DNA of 64,000 nucleotides, from assembly GCF_943192935.1 (NCBI RefSeq), contig NZ_CALPCI010000001.1:310001-374000 (forward strand), read 5' to 3'. Made by a program: the position numbers and the translations under genes. The notes under the pieces are model-generated. The model did no database searches. It saw only the letters and a list, made by a program, of their open reading frames with translations, and was not told the origin of the DNA. Shown here one piece after another: positions 43,847 through 53,096 of this stretch (position 1 is the first letter of the stretch; each line of letters begins with the position of its first letter). This DNA comes from Limosilactobacillus caecicola. Lineage in GTDB: Bacteria > Bacillota > Bacilli > Lactobacillales > Lactobacillaceae.

Positions 43847-45745
43847 TCACCAGATATTGACCCGGTCAGCGGGAGCCTTCCACATCCCGTCACCTTTGTG
43901 AATATCAAAGGCGGTAAAGAAATCATCCTGATTCTGGGCTTGGACATTTGCCCGTAATTTATTTGGGGCGTGAACATCAATTGACAGCAAGAGTTGCATG
44001 TACTGAGTCGTGGCCTTCATCCGCCAAATCCGCGCCCAGTTAATGAAGAATGCTTGGGCGGAATAATTGTCCTCTTCCTTGGCCGCAGCTAATGCACAGC
44101 TCAAGCCCCCACCGTCAGCAATATTTTCAGAAACGGTCAGCTTGCCGTTGACCTTTTGGCCAGCAAATGGTAAGCCGTTAAATTCATCAATCATCTTCTG
44201 GGCTAACTTCTGGAAGTGGGCCGTATCTTCCTTGGTCCACCAGTTGTGCAGGTTCCCGTATTCATCAAAGAGGGCCCCATTATTGTCGAAGGCGTGGGAA
44301 ATTTCGTGGGCAATCACGGCCCCAATACCACCGTAGTTCTCACTACTGCTTTGTTGCAAACTATAGAATGGCGCCTGCAAGATGGCGGCTGGGAAGACGA
44401 TAATATTTTTAAACGGGTGGTAGTAAGCGTTGACGGTCGCCGCACTCATTTCCCAACGAAGTCGGTCCACCGGTTGGTTCCAGCGACTGAATAATTCCCG
44501 GTTAGCTACGACCCCGAGATCATTGACATTCTCTAACAAACTCTTGGTTGGATCAACCTTCAAATGGTTGTAGAGGTCTGGAATTTGGTCCGGGTAACCG
44601 ACTTGAATTCCCAGGTGGTTCAGCTTGGTAATCGCCTTTTCCTTAGTGGCGTTGCCGAGCCAATCATTGTTGGCCAGTCGTTGCTTATAAACGTCCACCA
44701 TCTGCTTAACCATGTGGGTCACATCGGCCTTGGCTTCGGGGCCAAAGTATTTCTTACCGTAGTAATCACCAATGACCTGGCTAAAAATCCCCCGGGTCAG
44801 GTAAAAGGCAAACTTCCGTTGGTTGACCGGCTTCTTACTCCCGGAGAGGGCCCGGCCATATTCGCCACTAATCGTCCGTAATTCGTCAGTCAACAACCCA
44901 GCCTGACCAAGCACTTCGTTAACGATCAACCAGCTCTTAAAGATCGCAAAGTGGTCCTGCAAAATGCTATTCAATGCCGCAAAGTACTTCGGTTCGGTCA
45001 CGATCACCTTCGTTGGTTTAGCTCCAACTAATTCTTGAATGACGGCCCCCAGGTCCAGTTGGGCCGTGTGGGCAGTAAATTCGGCAAAGCTCTGCGGATT
45101 ATACATCTTGCTGTAGTCGGCACTCTCTTCCGCACTCTTCACGTGAGGAACCAATAATGAGTCAAACTGGATTGTGTCATCAATCAGGTCATCGGCTTCC
45201 TCTTCAGAATAGCCAACCTTTTGCAACAGTTTCTTCGTCATTTCTGACCACATTTTCAACAGTTGTGGTCCCTGTGGATTATCTTTAGCGTAGTAACTCT
45301 TTTCCGGCAAAATCAGGCCAGGTGCCGCTGCAAATAGGGCGTAGACCGTGGCGTTTTTCATGTCCGCATCAATATCAAACGAAACGGGTGACGCCGACCC
45401 TTCCAAAATGAGTTGGCCCCAAATCTTTTGGTAGTCCGCATAGCTATTTAAGACCGTCAGCTTTGCCAAGCGGTCCTGGAGTGGCTGAGTCCCCTCCTGA
45501 TCACGTCGCTTAAAATCTTTCGCTAGCTGATAGAGCTTGGTGGCCTCTTGCATGCGTGGATCATCGCTTGGCGTTTCGACCAGTTTGTCTAAGTCCGCCA
45601 TCAGCTTTTTATCAATGTCATCAACCAGGTCGTTGAACCCACCGGTTGCCGGTTTATCATCCGGAATTTTCGCAGTCTTGAGCCATTCACCGTTCACGGC
45701 TTCGTATAAATCTTCCTTAATGGCTGTTTGATCAATCTCAGTCAT
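43847..45745 (-). CDS. pepO: Neutral endopeptidase PepO, family M13
   Basis: Protein of 632 residues without signal peptide, as in cytoplasmic lactobacillar PepO. Zinc motif HEISHAFDNNGA near residue 478, ENIADGGG with the third ligand about 60 residues on, and substrate motif NAYY near 420. It cleaves oligopeptides from imported casein or other proteins. A TATAAT lies 27-32 bases upstream of the start, so it probably has its own promoter. Confidence 0.95.
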   Translation of the reverse strand: MTEIDQTAIKEDLYEAVNGEWLKTAKIPDDKPATGGFNDLVDDIDKKLMADLDKLVETPSDDPRMQEATKLYQLAKDFKRRDQEGTQPLQDRLAKLTVLNSYADYQKIWGQLILEGSASPVSFDIDADMKNATVYALFAAAPGLILPEKSYYAKDNPQGPQLLKMWSEMTKKLLQKVGYSEEEADDLIDDTIQFDSLLVPHVKSAEESADYSKMYNPQSFAEFTAHTAQLDLGAVIQELVGAKPTKVIVTEPKYFAALNSILQDHFAIFKSWLIVNEVLGQAGLLTDELRTISGEYGRALSGSKKPVNQRKFAFYLTRGIFSQVIGDYYGKKYFGPEAKADVTHMVKQMVDVYKQRLANNDWLGNATKEKAITKLNHLGIQVGYPDQIPDLYNHLKVDPTKSLLENVNDLGVVANRELFSRWNQPVDRLRWEMSAATVNAYYHPFKNIIVFPAAILQAPFYSLQQSSSENYGGIGAVIAHEISHAFDNNGALFDEYGNLHNWWTKEDTAHFQKLAQKMIDEFNGLPFAGQKVNGKLTVSENIADGGGLSCALAAAKEEDNYSAQAFFINWARIWRMKATTQYMQLLLSIDVHAPNKLRANVQAQNQDDFFTAFDIHKGDGMWKAPADRVNIW

Positions 45746-45785
45746 TGCTATCGCTCCTTCATTTTTTCATCTATTATACCTGATT

Positions 45786-46073
45786 CTACTCAAAAGGTTT
45801 TAGCAGCTCACGCTTAGCGTCTCCAGAAAACCAGCGATCATGTTGGCCCACGAGTTGACTCACTGAACGATAATCGCTCAAGTCAACCCGTCCTTGAATC
45901 AAATTACTAGTTTGGAGGGTCCGGGCTAACCGGACCGTTAATGCGTTTACTGGTTGGTGGTACAGTCGGTTTGGGTCTTCATCAATGTCGAGCCGTAAAA
46001 GCTTCCGTGCCTGGCGATATTCTGGCGACTGATCCAACACCATTTGCAATTCTTGTGGTGGTAATAATTTCAT
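45786..46073 (-). CDS. Small protein of the AAA-VWA operon
   Basis: Protein of 95 residues, no recognised domain; contains LRLDIDEDPNRLYHQPVNAL and an Arg-rich helix. Its ATG overlaps the VWA stop by four bases (ATGA), which means tight translational coupling and suggests that it works with the VWA protein, perhaps as an adaptor or substrate. Confidence 0.7.
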   Translation of the reverse strand: MKLLPPQELQMVLDQSPEYRQARKLLRLDIDEDPNRLYHQPVNALTVRLARTLQTSNLIQGRVDLSDYRSVSQLVGQHDRWFSGDAKRELLKPFE

Positions 46074-47254
46074 TCATCTTCCTCCAATCGAATCACCTGA
46101 CCAACGGGTTGCTGAACCGATAAGTGGTCCTGACTCGTCAGCAGCCATAGTACCCGATGGTAACCGTGATCGTCAATTTTGTGCTCACCCCAGCCGTCAG
46201 TCACGATGATGACAGGTGTCTGGCGACTAAAATTGTGGTCAGCTAAATAGTCAAAGACTGCTTGATAGCTCGTACCACCTCCCCCATGGCGCTCAAAGGC
46301 GGCCAGGTGGTTAACCGGTTTTGGTGGCGTCTGCACTTGCGCATCAAAATCACCGACTTGCATTTCTATGTCTGCCTGCTTAGCTAATTCATTCAGCATA
46401 CCAACTACCTTGCTCAAGGTGTCATTACTCATCGAGCCTGACTGATCAACAAAGACGGTCAACCGGGTCACAAGTCTGGTAACACGGCCAGGTAGTTCTA
46501 ACCGTTGGGGTTGACGCCGGTTAAACCGGGCCCGCGATTCCTGGTAGCCACTGGGCACTTGGCCAACCAATCGCCAAAAGGCCTGGCGAAACGGCAGCCG
46601 GTAGTGTTGCGACGTGGGCATAAGTATTTCACGGACAGCCTGGGGAAGCGTCCCCCGTTGCCGAGCGGTTAAATGGTGGATACTCTGACGGACCACTTGC
46701 TTTAAGTTGCCCTGCCGAATAAGCTGGTTACCATTTTGGTACCAGCCCTGATGTTGCGTGGAAGCCTGGCTTTTCTTGAGCTCCGTTGCTAACCGCGTTT
46801 GCTGGCGTTGATCTAAATTCCGCAAAATTTGCAGATAGGTTTGGGAGTCCGCTTGGACAGGGAGTGGCTGGTGAAGAATTTGTTCCAACCGTGCCAAGGT
46901 CATCGTGCCTGCCGGTGGGGTGGTCAGGTACTGGTTAACCGCGACGTCACACGCGACATTCACGAGGGAACGGTCCCGTTCTTGCGCATACCGGAGGGGG
47001 TGTTGCCAAATGATGTGCAACGCTTGGTGCCGCAGGTCATTAACCAGGTCATCCAGTCGTTGGCGGTTCACTTGTTCCGCACAGGCCACTAACGTTAATT
47101 GATTATTTTGCCAACGCAAGGCGCAGGAAAAATTCCCCTGGGTAATTATTTCCCGGGAAATCATCATCAAAACTTCCCCACTCAGCGGGTCGGTCGTTAA
47201 TAGCTGAATGATGGCGTTAGTAAGCCGTTGTTGTGCTTTCTGAAGTTGATCCAA
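46070..47254 (-). CDS. VWA-domain protein (CoxE/YehL-type partner)
   Basis: Protein of 394 residues. Helical N-terminal part, then a von Willebrand A domain from about residue 260 with the metal site VFVDQSGSMSN (DxSxS), the conserved Thr in GGGGTSYQAV and Asp in IIVTDGWG. Such proteins act with MoxR-type AAA ATPases as metal-dependent chaperone complexes. Start is TTG, one base after the ATPase stop; other starts are far inside, so the TTG is accepted with some doubt. Confidence 0.82.
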   Translation of the reverse strand: MDQLQKAQQRLTNAIIQLLTTDPLSGEVLMMISREIITQGNFSCALRWQNNQLTLVACAEQVNRQRLDDLVNDLRHQALHIIWQHPLRYAQERDRSLVNVACDVAVNQYLTTPPAGTMTLARLEQILHQPLPVQADSQTYLQILRNLDQRQQTRLATELKKSQASTQHQGWYQNGNQLIRQGNLKQVVRQSIHHLTARQRGTLPQAVREILMPTSQHYRLPFRQAFWRLVGQVPSGYQESRARFNRRQPQRLELPGRVTRLVTRLTVFVDQSGSMSNDTLSKVVGMLNELAKQADIEMQVGDFDAQVQTPPKPVNHLAAFERHGGGGTSYQAVFDYLADHNFSRQTPVIIVTDGWGEHKIDDHGYHRVLWLLTSQDHLSVQQPVGQVIRLEEDE

Positions 47255-47255
47255 T

Positions 47256-48407
47256 TTACATCACCGCAATCCTTTGGAGCAGTTGGTAAAATTCTGCAGT
47301 CAAAGAATCCTGTTGGGCTTGTTGATAAAATTTTTCTAATACCGTCGGGTTCTGGTGACTTAATTTAGCAAATTGTTGAACGACCGCGTACTGACCGTCT
47401 GGACTAACTACTTGAAGGGCTGCTAGCAAATGCTTCAGGACAGCTGGCTCCGGCAACTTGGTGAATTGGTCGCTAACAAATTGGTTCAAAAGCTGAACCC
47501 GGTCAGGTTCGGCTAACTGTTCAAATTGCTTGGTTCCTTGGTCGGTCAATAAGTCATCGGCGGTAAGTTGATTGCCATTGTCCAACACAAACTGCGTAAA
47601 GGCAACCCCCACCTCAGCACCCAAATCGCCACTAAAAACGTCCGGCATTAGCTGTTCTTGAAGTGATTGTTCCAATTGCAGGAGCTCACTCAGGTTTTTA
47701 GAAACCCGTTCCCACGCCCGTGGAGTTGGATACAAGTCCTCATTCCGGGGACCAGTCAACGACTCAGGATAGGCTTGCAAATATTCTTGAACTAACGGGT
47801 GAATGCGTGGCTGGCCGTTTTCCGTGGTTGAAGCCCACTGAAGCCAATCCGTCAATGAAGCTTCCATCACTAGGCGGACGGTCCGGTCCTTAATGGCCGC
47901 ATCCGCCGGCGTTACCGCATATTCAGTATCAGCAAAGCCACTCATTGAATCATCCGGGTTTTCTGCAATCACAATTCGAACCTGGCGCGGGAGGAGCAGA
48001 CTATTGATTTGGCGTTGTAGTACAAGGTTCATCAATTCGCTTTGCACCGCGACCGTGCCGCGGTTAAATTCGTCGAGGAACCAGATAATCGGTTGCTCCG
48101 GATGGCTTTCCGCCTGCTGGATAATCTGAATCAGGGTCTCCGAATAACCATACTGGACATTCGCTAACTCACCATACTGGGTTGTTTTAATAAACGCCTC
48201 GTCACGTAACGGTGGGACCGGGATTGCCAGGTCTCCCTTTTCGACCAAGCTCACGACCGTGGTGAACAATTTCGCCCCGAGCTCTTCAGCCACTTCACTA
48301 ACCAAGGTGGATTTACCAATCCCGGCCTCCCCGACCAAGTTAGGGACGTTGCCGGCCTTAATCACTGTTTTCACTGCTTGTTTCATTGCTTGATAATTGA
48401 GTGCCAT
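47256..48407 (-). CDS. MoxR-like AAA+ ATPase
   Basis: Protein of 383 residues. Walker A GEAGIGKST at 26-34, Walker B IIWFLDEFNRG at 107-117, sensor I region VRIVIAENPDDS, and a C-terminal lid from about 200. MoxR ATPases remodel partner proteins, often to insert cofactors or to build large complexes, together with VWA proteins like the one encoded next. Starts five bases after the glycosylase stop, with GGAGGG upstream. Confidence 0.87.
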   Translation of the reverse strand: MALNYQAMKQAVKTVIKAGNVPNLVGEAGIGKSTLVSEVAEELGAKLFTTVVSLVEKGDLAIPVPPLRDEAFIKTTQYGELANVQYGYSETLIQIIQQAESHPEQPIIWFLDEFNRGTVAVQSELMNLVLQRQINSLLLPRQVRIVIAENPDDSMSGFADTEYAVTPADAAIKDRTVRLVMEASLTDWLQWASTTENGQPRIHPLVQEYLQAYPESLTGPRNEDLYPTPRAWERVSKNLSELLQLEQSLQEQLMPDVFSGDLGAEVGVAFTQFVLDNGNQLTADDLLTDQGTKQFEQLAEPDRVQLLNQFVSDQFTKLPEPAVLKHLLAALQVVSPDGQYAVVQQFAKLSHQNPTVLEKFYQQAQQDSLTAEFYQLLQRIAVM

Positions 48408-48410
48408 CGG

Positions 48411-49040
48411 TTAATCCCTCCAACCGTAATGCTCTGAGTCCACATCCCGTTGCCGAATTTTAGAAACGTACGGATTGCCGGCAACATAAAAGCGCAACCG
48501 GTCTGATGCATTTTTGCCAGCTTGGTTAACGCCCACCCGTGGTCCACTAATGATTTGTCGCGGCATCCGCCGTTTTTGAAGCTTAATCTTCAGTGGCGCA
48601 ATTGCCATTGGTTGACCATCCAAAGAACGGTCCTGGATTCCCAGTGCCTGCATTAATTTCCCCGGGCCGTTCGAAACGTTAACACCAGTCATGCCGCGGT
48701 TTTTTATCATTTGCTGAACATTCACCGTCGGTTCAATTGCGCGCAGCAGGATTCCGTGAGGTTCACCCGTGTTCTGGACAACAATGTCAAAACAATAGTG
48801 GGAACGAATTTGGTAGATATATAACGTCCCTGGTGCACCGTACAGCGATTCGGTATAGTGGGTGCGGCGTCCACCGGCAGCATGGGAAGCTGAATCGTCT
48901 TCGCCGAGATAGGCCTCCGTTTCAACAATTAACCCACCCACGGTACCAGAGGCACCTTGGTAAAGGACCAGGCGACCTAACAGGTCTTGTGCAATCGTGG
49001 TCGTAGGTCGACCAGTGAAAAATCGCTGATAATCATCCAT
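48411..49040 (-). CDS. 3-methyladenine DNA glycosylase, AAG/Mpg family
   Basis: Protein of 209 residues: DLLGRLVLYQG, IVETEAYLGEDDSASHAAGG (Glu is the catalytic base), RTHYTESLYGAPGTLYIY and a closing RPRVGVNQAG-like block (SGPRVGVNQAGK) all fit the eukaryotic-type alkyladenine glycosylase found in many Firmicutes. It excises alkylated or deaminated purines, the first step of base excision repair. It heads an operon with the AAA and VWA genes. Confidence 0.93.
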   Translation of the reverse strand: MDDYQRFFTGRPTTTIAQDLLGRLVLYQGASGTVGGLIVETEAYLGEDDSASHAAGGRRTHYTESLYGAPGTLYIYQIRSHYCFDIVVQNTGEPHGILLRAIEPTVNVQQMIKNRGMTGVNVSNGPGKLMQALGIQDRSLDGQPMAIAPLKIKLQKRRMPRQIISGPRVGVNQAGKNASDRLRFYVAGNPYVSKIRQRDVDSEHYGWRD

Positions 49041-49094
49041 GAACGTTTACTCCTTTCGTGAACTAGCCTATCATTAGAAACGAGGTGATTAATC

Positions 49095-49457
49095 GTGGAA
49101 ATTAAAATTGAACGAATTTATACGAAACCCGTTGACCTAGATGGTTACCGGATTCTTATCGACCGCTTGTGGCCACGAGGGATCTCCAAAGTCAACGCCC
49201 ACTTAGACGAATGGGCGAAGGAAGTCGGACCTAGTCCTGAACTTCGGCAATGGTTTAATCATGAGCCGAACAAATTTGCTGAATTTCAACAACGATACTT
49301 AGCTGAATTACAACATAACCCAGCTTACACACAATTGATAGCTACGGTTAAAACACAGTTGTCTACCCAAAATGTAATTTTATTATACGGGGCAAAAGAC
49401 CCCCAATACAACCAAGCCATCATTTTGCAAACCCTTTTACAGCAAAAATTGGCATGA
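49095..49457 (+). CDS. DUF488 family protein
   Basis: Protein of 120 residues. RIYTKPVDLDGYRILIDRLW, then PRGISK, LDEWAKEVGPSPELRQWF and VILLYGAKDPQYNQA are the conserved blocks of DUF488 (YeaO type). The function is unknown. Start GTG, ribosome site GAGGTG. Divergent from the glycosylase gene. Confidence 0.9.
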   Translation: MEIKIERIYTKPVDLDGYRILIDRLWPRGISKVNAHLDEWAKEVGPSPELRQWFNHEPNKFAEFQQRYLAELQHNPAYTQLIATVKTQLSTQNVILLYGAKDPQYNQAIILQTLLQQKLA

Positions 49458-49520
49458 TAATGATAAAGTGAAGTTGTAACATAATTCCTCCAACGTATCT
49501 GTAATACGAACAGCGCATCA

Positions 49521-49615
49521 CAACAATAGGGCCCCAACATCCGGTAAAGCCAAATGCTGGGGCCCTATTGTTGCTTGCGGGAGCGTGACTATGAAGCCAT
49601 ACGCGACGCTTCTGC
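49521..49615. repeat. Structured two-domain repeat, copy 2
   Basis: Domain 1 is a perfect 15-bp hairpin, CAACAATAGGGCCCC with GGGGCCCTATTGTTG (49521-49535, 49559-49573), around the same core ACATCCGGTAAAGCC as copy 1. Domain 2 is closed by GCGGGAGCGT/ACGCTTCTGC (49577-49586, 49606-49615, two wobble pairs). The stem differs from copy 1 at two pairs, both changed on both strands. It also lies between convergent genes. Confidence 0.65.
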
Positions 49616-49637
49616 CACGGGTTTTATCTTAATAATT

Positions 49638-50444
49638 TTAGTCTCCTGGAATATCAACATGATTACAGGTAAATTGATCACCAGCCAACCATTTTTCTGC
49701 ACCCTGAACTAATTCAGCATTGTCTGCCGTACTGTACAAGGTTAAAGTTCCTTTGGTTGTATTGTTATTTAATGAATCCGTTGTTTGCAGCATTTCAGCA
49801 GCAGTTTTAACCGTTTCCAACGCTGGATCCACCAACGTAACATTAGATCCTAAGAAATTAGTAATTTCCCGAGAAAGAAAAGGAAAGTGCGTACACCCCA
49901 GGATGAGGACTTGAACTGGCTTTTCCTTAAAAATTGCTAGTTCTTGATCAACAACTGTCTGTGCTTTAGCGGTACCAACTTCGTTATGCTGAACTACTGC
50001 CACCATTGGTTGAGCAGCTTTGCTAATCACCGTGACGTTCGGATCCAGTTCGTGAATCGTCTTGGGGTAAGCACCAGCTTTGGTAGTAGATTCCGTTGCA
50101 ATCACCCCAACGCGTTCATGATGAGGCTCTGCTAGAGCTGCTTCAGCCCCAGGTTTAATCACACCAATTACGGGAATGGGCAGTTCCTTTTGAAGGGTTG
50201 GCAATGATGCAGCAGTTGCCGTATTACATGCAATAATCATCATTTTAATGTCATGCGTTAACAAATATTTACCGATATTTAACGCCAGCTGGCAAACATC
50301 GGCTTGGGTGCGTAATCCATATGGAAAATGCCCTTGATCACCAACGAACACAATTGCTTCATGTGGCAAATGGTCACGTAATACTCGTACTACTGACAAA
50401 CCACCAATTCCTGAATCCATTACTCCGATTGGTCTTTGATCCAT
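49638..50444 (-). CDS. murI: Glutamate racemase
   Basis: Makes D-glutamate for peptidoglycan. 268 residues. Motifs: IGVMDSGIGGLSVVRVL near residue 6, the first catalytic Cys in IIACNTATAAS near 72 and the second in LILGCTHFPFLS near 185. Ribosome site AAAGGAGG. Single gene; the repeat element lies downstream. Confidence 0.96.
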   Translation of the reverse strand: MDQRPIGVMDSGIGGLSVVRVLRDHLPHEAIVFVGDQGHFPYGLRTQADVCQLALNIGKYLLTHDIKMMIIACNTATAASLPTLQKELPIPVIGVIKPGAEAALAEPHHERVGVIATESTTKAGAYPKTIHELDPNVTVISKAAQPMVAVVQHNEVGTAKAQTVVDQELAIFKEKPVQVLILGCTHFPFLSREITNFLGSNVTLVDPALETVKTAAEMLQTTDSLNNNTTKGTLTLYSTADNAELVQGAEKWLAGDQFTCNHVDIPGD

Positions 50445-50534
50445 TTGAATAACCTCCTTTTAATTCAATAGTTACTCGCTACACTTTCAGTTTAGCATTC
50501 CATAAAACCGTACTAAAATAATTGAATGAATAAT

Positions 50535-50879
50535 TTAAACGTCTGCTTTATCGATTTTACTCTTTCTGTATAATTGTTGACCGACAGCAAGTAAATCTGC
50601 ATCTACAGTTGCCGTCAAAAAGCGCTGACAAGGTACCTCACTATGCCGGTCTTTAAAAGCCATTCGCTCCGTAGCTATTATCATCACCATCAGATTATTT
50701 TCAGTGAGCAACAATTGGCCTGGATGTCGGTACTTACCCTTCGTATGCTTGCCAGTTCGCCAGGTATGAATTTTGGCCTCACCATCTGAACCAACTTTGA
50801 GTTCATAGCCACCAGAATTATTATTTTCAACGGGAAGTCCATAAAATTTTTGGACCGCGTATTGATTTTTCTTACTCAT
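50535..50879 (-). CDS. Hypothetical protein
   Basis: Soluble, basic protein of 114 residues with no domain recognised (blocks GYELKVGSDGEAKIHTWRTG and MVMIIATERMAFKDRHSE). The upstream ribosome site is weak (GGTGATGG). A 90-base gap separates it from murI. It is likely a real lactobacillar gene, but nothing shows its role. Confidence 0.6.
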   Translation of the reverse strand: MSKKNQYAVQKFYGLPVENNNSGGYELKVGSDGEAKIHTWRTGKHTKGKYRHPGQLLLTENNLMVMIIATERMAFKDRHSEVPCQRFLTATVDADLLAVGQQLYRKSKIDKADV

Positions 50880-50953
50880 TATTCGCCATCACCATTTCGT
50901 AAAATTAGTGTTAGTATCATTTTAGAATGATTTATTAAAGAAAGGACATCTAA

Positions 50954-51586
50954 ATGGAAAAAATTGTTACTGCTGAAGAAATGAAAAAGCTCGATTCACA
51001 CACCATTAACGAAATTGGGATTCCGTCATTAGTCCTGATGGAACGGGCTGCCCTCGCCGTCCGTGATGAAATCCTCACAGCCTACCCACTCAACCAAGAA
51101 AACGTTGTCGTGGTTGCCGGCAGTGGCAACAACGGTGGTGACGGGCTGGCCGTGGCTCGGCTCCTCAAAATCGCCGGAGTGAATGTGCAAATTCTCAACG
51201 TTGGCAACCCGGCACACGCTTCTAATGAGCACCAAGCTCAAGAAAAGATCTGCCAGTATTACGAAATTCCTGAAACTGAGGATTTACAGGTTCTTACCAA
51301 CGCCACGTTGATCGTGGATGCCATTTTCGGAATTGGCATTGACCGCGAAGTGCAAGGCCACTACGTCGACGTCATTCAGGCAATGAATGATTCTGCTGCA
51401 CCCGTCGTGGCAGTAGACATGCCATCCGGTATTAACACCGATACTGGTGAAGTCATGGGTGTTGCCGTGAAGGCAGACACTACCGTGACCTTTGCATATA
51501 ACAAAGTTGGTTTAACCAAGGGAGCTGGAAAGGACGCCGCCGGAAAGGTTGCCGTGGCTAACGACATGGGAACTTACGATCTGTAA
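50954..51586 (+). CDS. nnrE: NAD(P)H-hydrate epimerase
   Basis: Protein of 210 residues forming a single YjeF N-terminal domain: VVVAGSGNNGGDGLAVARLL near residue 54, DAIFGIGIDREV near 120 and VAVDMPSGINTDTGEV near 155. It interconverts R and S hydrates of NAD(P)H for repair. The dehydratase half is absent here and must be encoded elsewhere if present. Confidence 0.93.
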   Translation: MEKIVTAEEMKKLDSHTINEIGIPSLVLMERAALAVRDEILTAYPLNQENVVVVAGSGNNGGDGLAVARLLKIAGVNVQILNVGNPAHASNEHQAQEKICQYYEIPETEDLQVLTNATLIVDAIFGIGIDREVQGHYVDVIQAMNDSAAPVVAVDMPSGINTDTGEVMGVAVKADTTVTFAYNKVGLTKGAGKDAAGKVAVANDMGTYDL

Positions 51587-51604
51587 AGTTAATTATTTGT
51601 AAAC

Positions 51605-51637
51605 AAAAGGAGCTGAGCACATGCTCAGCTCCTTTTT
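51605..51637. terminator. Bidirectional terminator between nnrE and efp
   Basis: Fourteen-bp stem AAAAGGAGCTGAGC/GCTCAGCTCCTTTT (51605-51618, 51623-51636), loop ACAT. Confidence 0.9.
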
Positions 51638-51646
51638 GCGTCTCAA

Positions 51647-52204
51647 TTAAGCACGAGACTTGTAGGCACCATCTGCGGTGTTCACGATGATCTTGTCACC
51701 GTTCTTGATGAAGGCTGGTACAGTTACAACCAAACCAGTGTTCAAGGTTGCTGGCTTACCACCACCATCGATGGTTGCCCCCTTGATTTCTGGTTGGGTA
51801 TCAGTAACTTCCAGGGTCACAGTCGCTGGTAATTCAACCCCAACGATTTCGCCACCAACGAATTCCATTTGTACTTCCATGTTTTCTTGTAAGTACTTCT
51901 TTTCTTCGGAAATGTTGGTGTTAGGCACTTCGTATTGTTCGTAGTTTTCGAGGTCCATAAATACGGAGTTGTCGCCTTCTTCGTAAAGGTATTGGGTGTT
52001 CCGCTTATCCACGTTGACTTGTTCAACCTTTTCGGAAGGACGCATCGTGGTGTGCACGATGGAACCAGAACGAATATCCTGGATGTCCATTTGCATTAAG
52101 GTGTTACCCTTACCAGGTTTGTGGTGGTTGATCGTCAAAACCCGCAGTAACTTGTCATCGCGCTTGAATACCATACCCTTTTTCAAATCAATTGTTTGAA
52201 TCAT
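51647..52204 (-). CDS. efp: Elongation factor P
   Basis: Relieves ribosome stalling at polyproline. 185 residues with three beta-barrel domains; the domain I tip INHHKPGKGN carries the conserved Lys that is modified in some bacteria. Ribosome site AAGGAG. Single gene. Confidence 0.96.
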   Translation of the reverse strand: MIQTIDLKKGMVFKRDDKLLRVLTINHHKPGKGNTLMQMDIQDIRSGSIVHTTMRPSEKVEQVNVDKRNTQYLYEEGDNSVFMDLENYEQYEVPNTNISEEKKYLQENMEVQMEFVGGEIVGVELPATVTLEVTDTQPEIKGATIDGGGKPATLNTGLVVTVPAFIKNGDKIIVNTADGAYKSRA

Positions 52205-52308
52205 TATAAGTACTCCTTCTTTACGAAATTTCCATAGCCGTCAGAAGCTATGGCATACGCATTTCATTATATCATAGATTAGAATCACTTTTCAGCAGGA
52301 ACTTCGCA

Positions 52309-52932
52309 CTACTTTTGGTAGATCAAGTTCGAAGCTGGCACCCGAATCAGAGTGTATTGTTCTGCCACGTGGTGAATCCGACAACCGAGGCCGTTTAATA
52401 AGGTGTTTTTATAACGGATTGTCATGACTGCGGCAAAGGCGTGGTTCGTTCGCTGGTCTTCCTTCGCGAGGGCCTTCCGGTTCCACGGGTAAACGGCCGC
52501 CTCAGTGCTTAGGTAGTGACTACTGTCCGCAATGGAGCCAAACCGCGAATTGGTCATGTACTTATTGTTATTAGTGGCCCAATAAGTATATGAAACAACC
52601 GGCCGCTTTCCTGAATCACTCCGGTTCACTTTGACGTAGTAATAGTCATCCTTAATTTCAGTGAGTTGAAGTGCTTGATACTTCACACTGGTGCTAACTT
52701 CGCTTTGATTGTGGTAATCTACGGTTCTGAAAAACGATAGGTAACACATGCCCCACAACCATGCGAGGGCAATTACTAGCAAAATGATATAACGAACTAC
52801 CAAGCTCCCCTGGTATCGTTTGCCGGTCTTTGCGATGAGCATTAATTGCTTCACACGAATATAGTGAATTACGTAACACAAGAATGCAACGGCAGCGATC
52901 CATAATAGCCACCCCAACCAATTCCAAGTCAT
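52309..52932 (-). CDS. Hypothetical membrane protein
   Basis: Protein of 207 residues: two N-terminal membrane helices (about 5-22 and 45-68) and an extracytoplasmic domain rich in Tyr, Ser and Asn (KDDYYYVKVNRSDSGKRPVV). From memory it may belong to the LVIS_2131-type family of Lactobacillaceae; this is not certain. Ribosome site GGAG, 7 bases from the ATG. Confidence 0.65.
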   Translation of the reverse strand: MTWNWLGWLLWIAAVAFLCYVIHYIRVKQLMLIAKTGKRYQGSLVVRYIILLVIALAWLWGMCYLSFFRTVDYHNQSEVSTSVKYQALQLTEIKDDYYYVKVNRSDSGKRPVVSYTYWATNNNKYMTNSRFGSIADSSHYLSTEAAVYPWNRKALAKEDQRTNHAFAAVMTIRYKNTLLNGLGCRIHHVAEQYTLIRVPASNLIYQK

Positions 52933-53096
52933 CCGTTCTCTCCATTCCTGATCGCTGGTGCAGCGGTCAAATTAATTTATCATTTGTCACCTAATTGTAC
53001 CACAATCCATTTCTTCTTCGCGTTTTTCGCGGCAAACAGTTATAATGGTAATATTGATGGCACGATTACGTGTTAAACTAAGGAGGACTTCTCATA

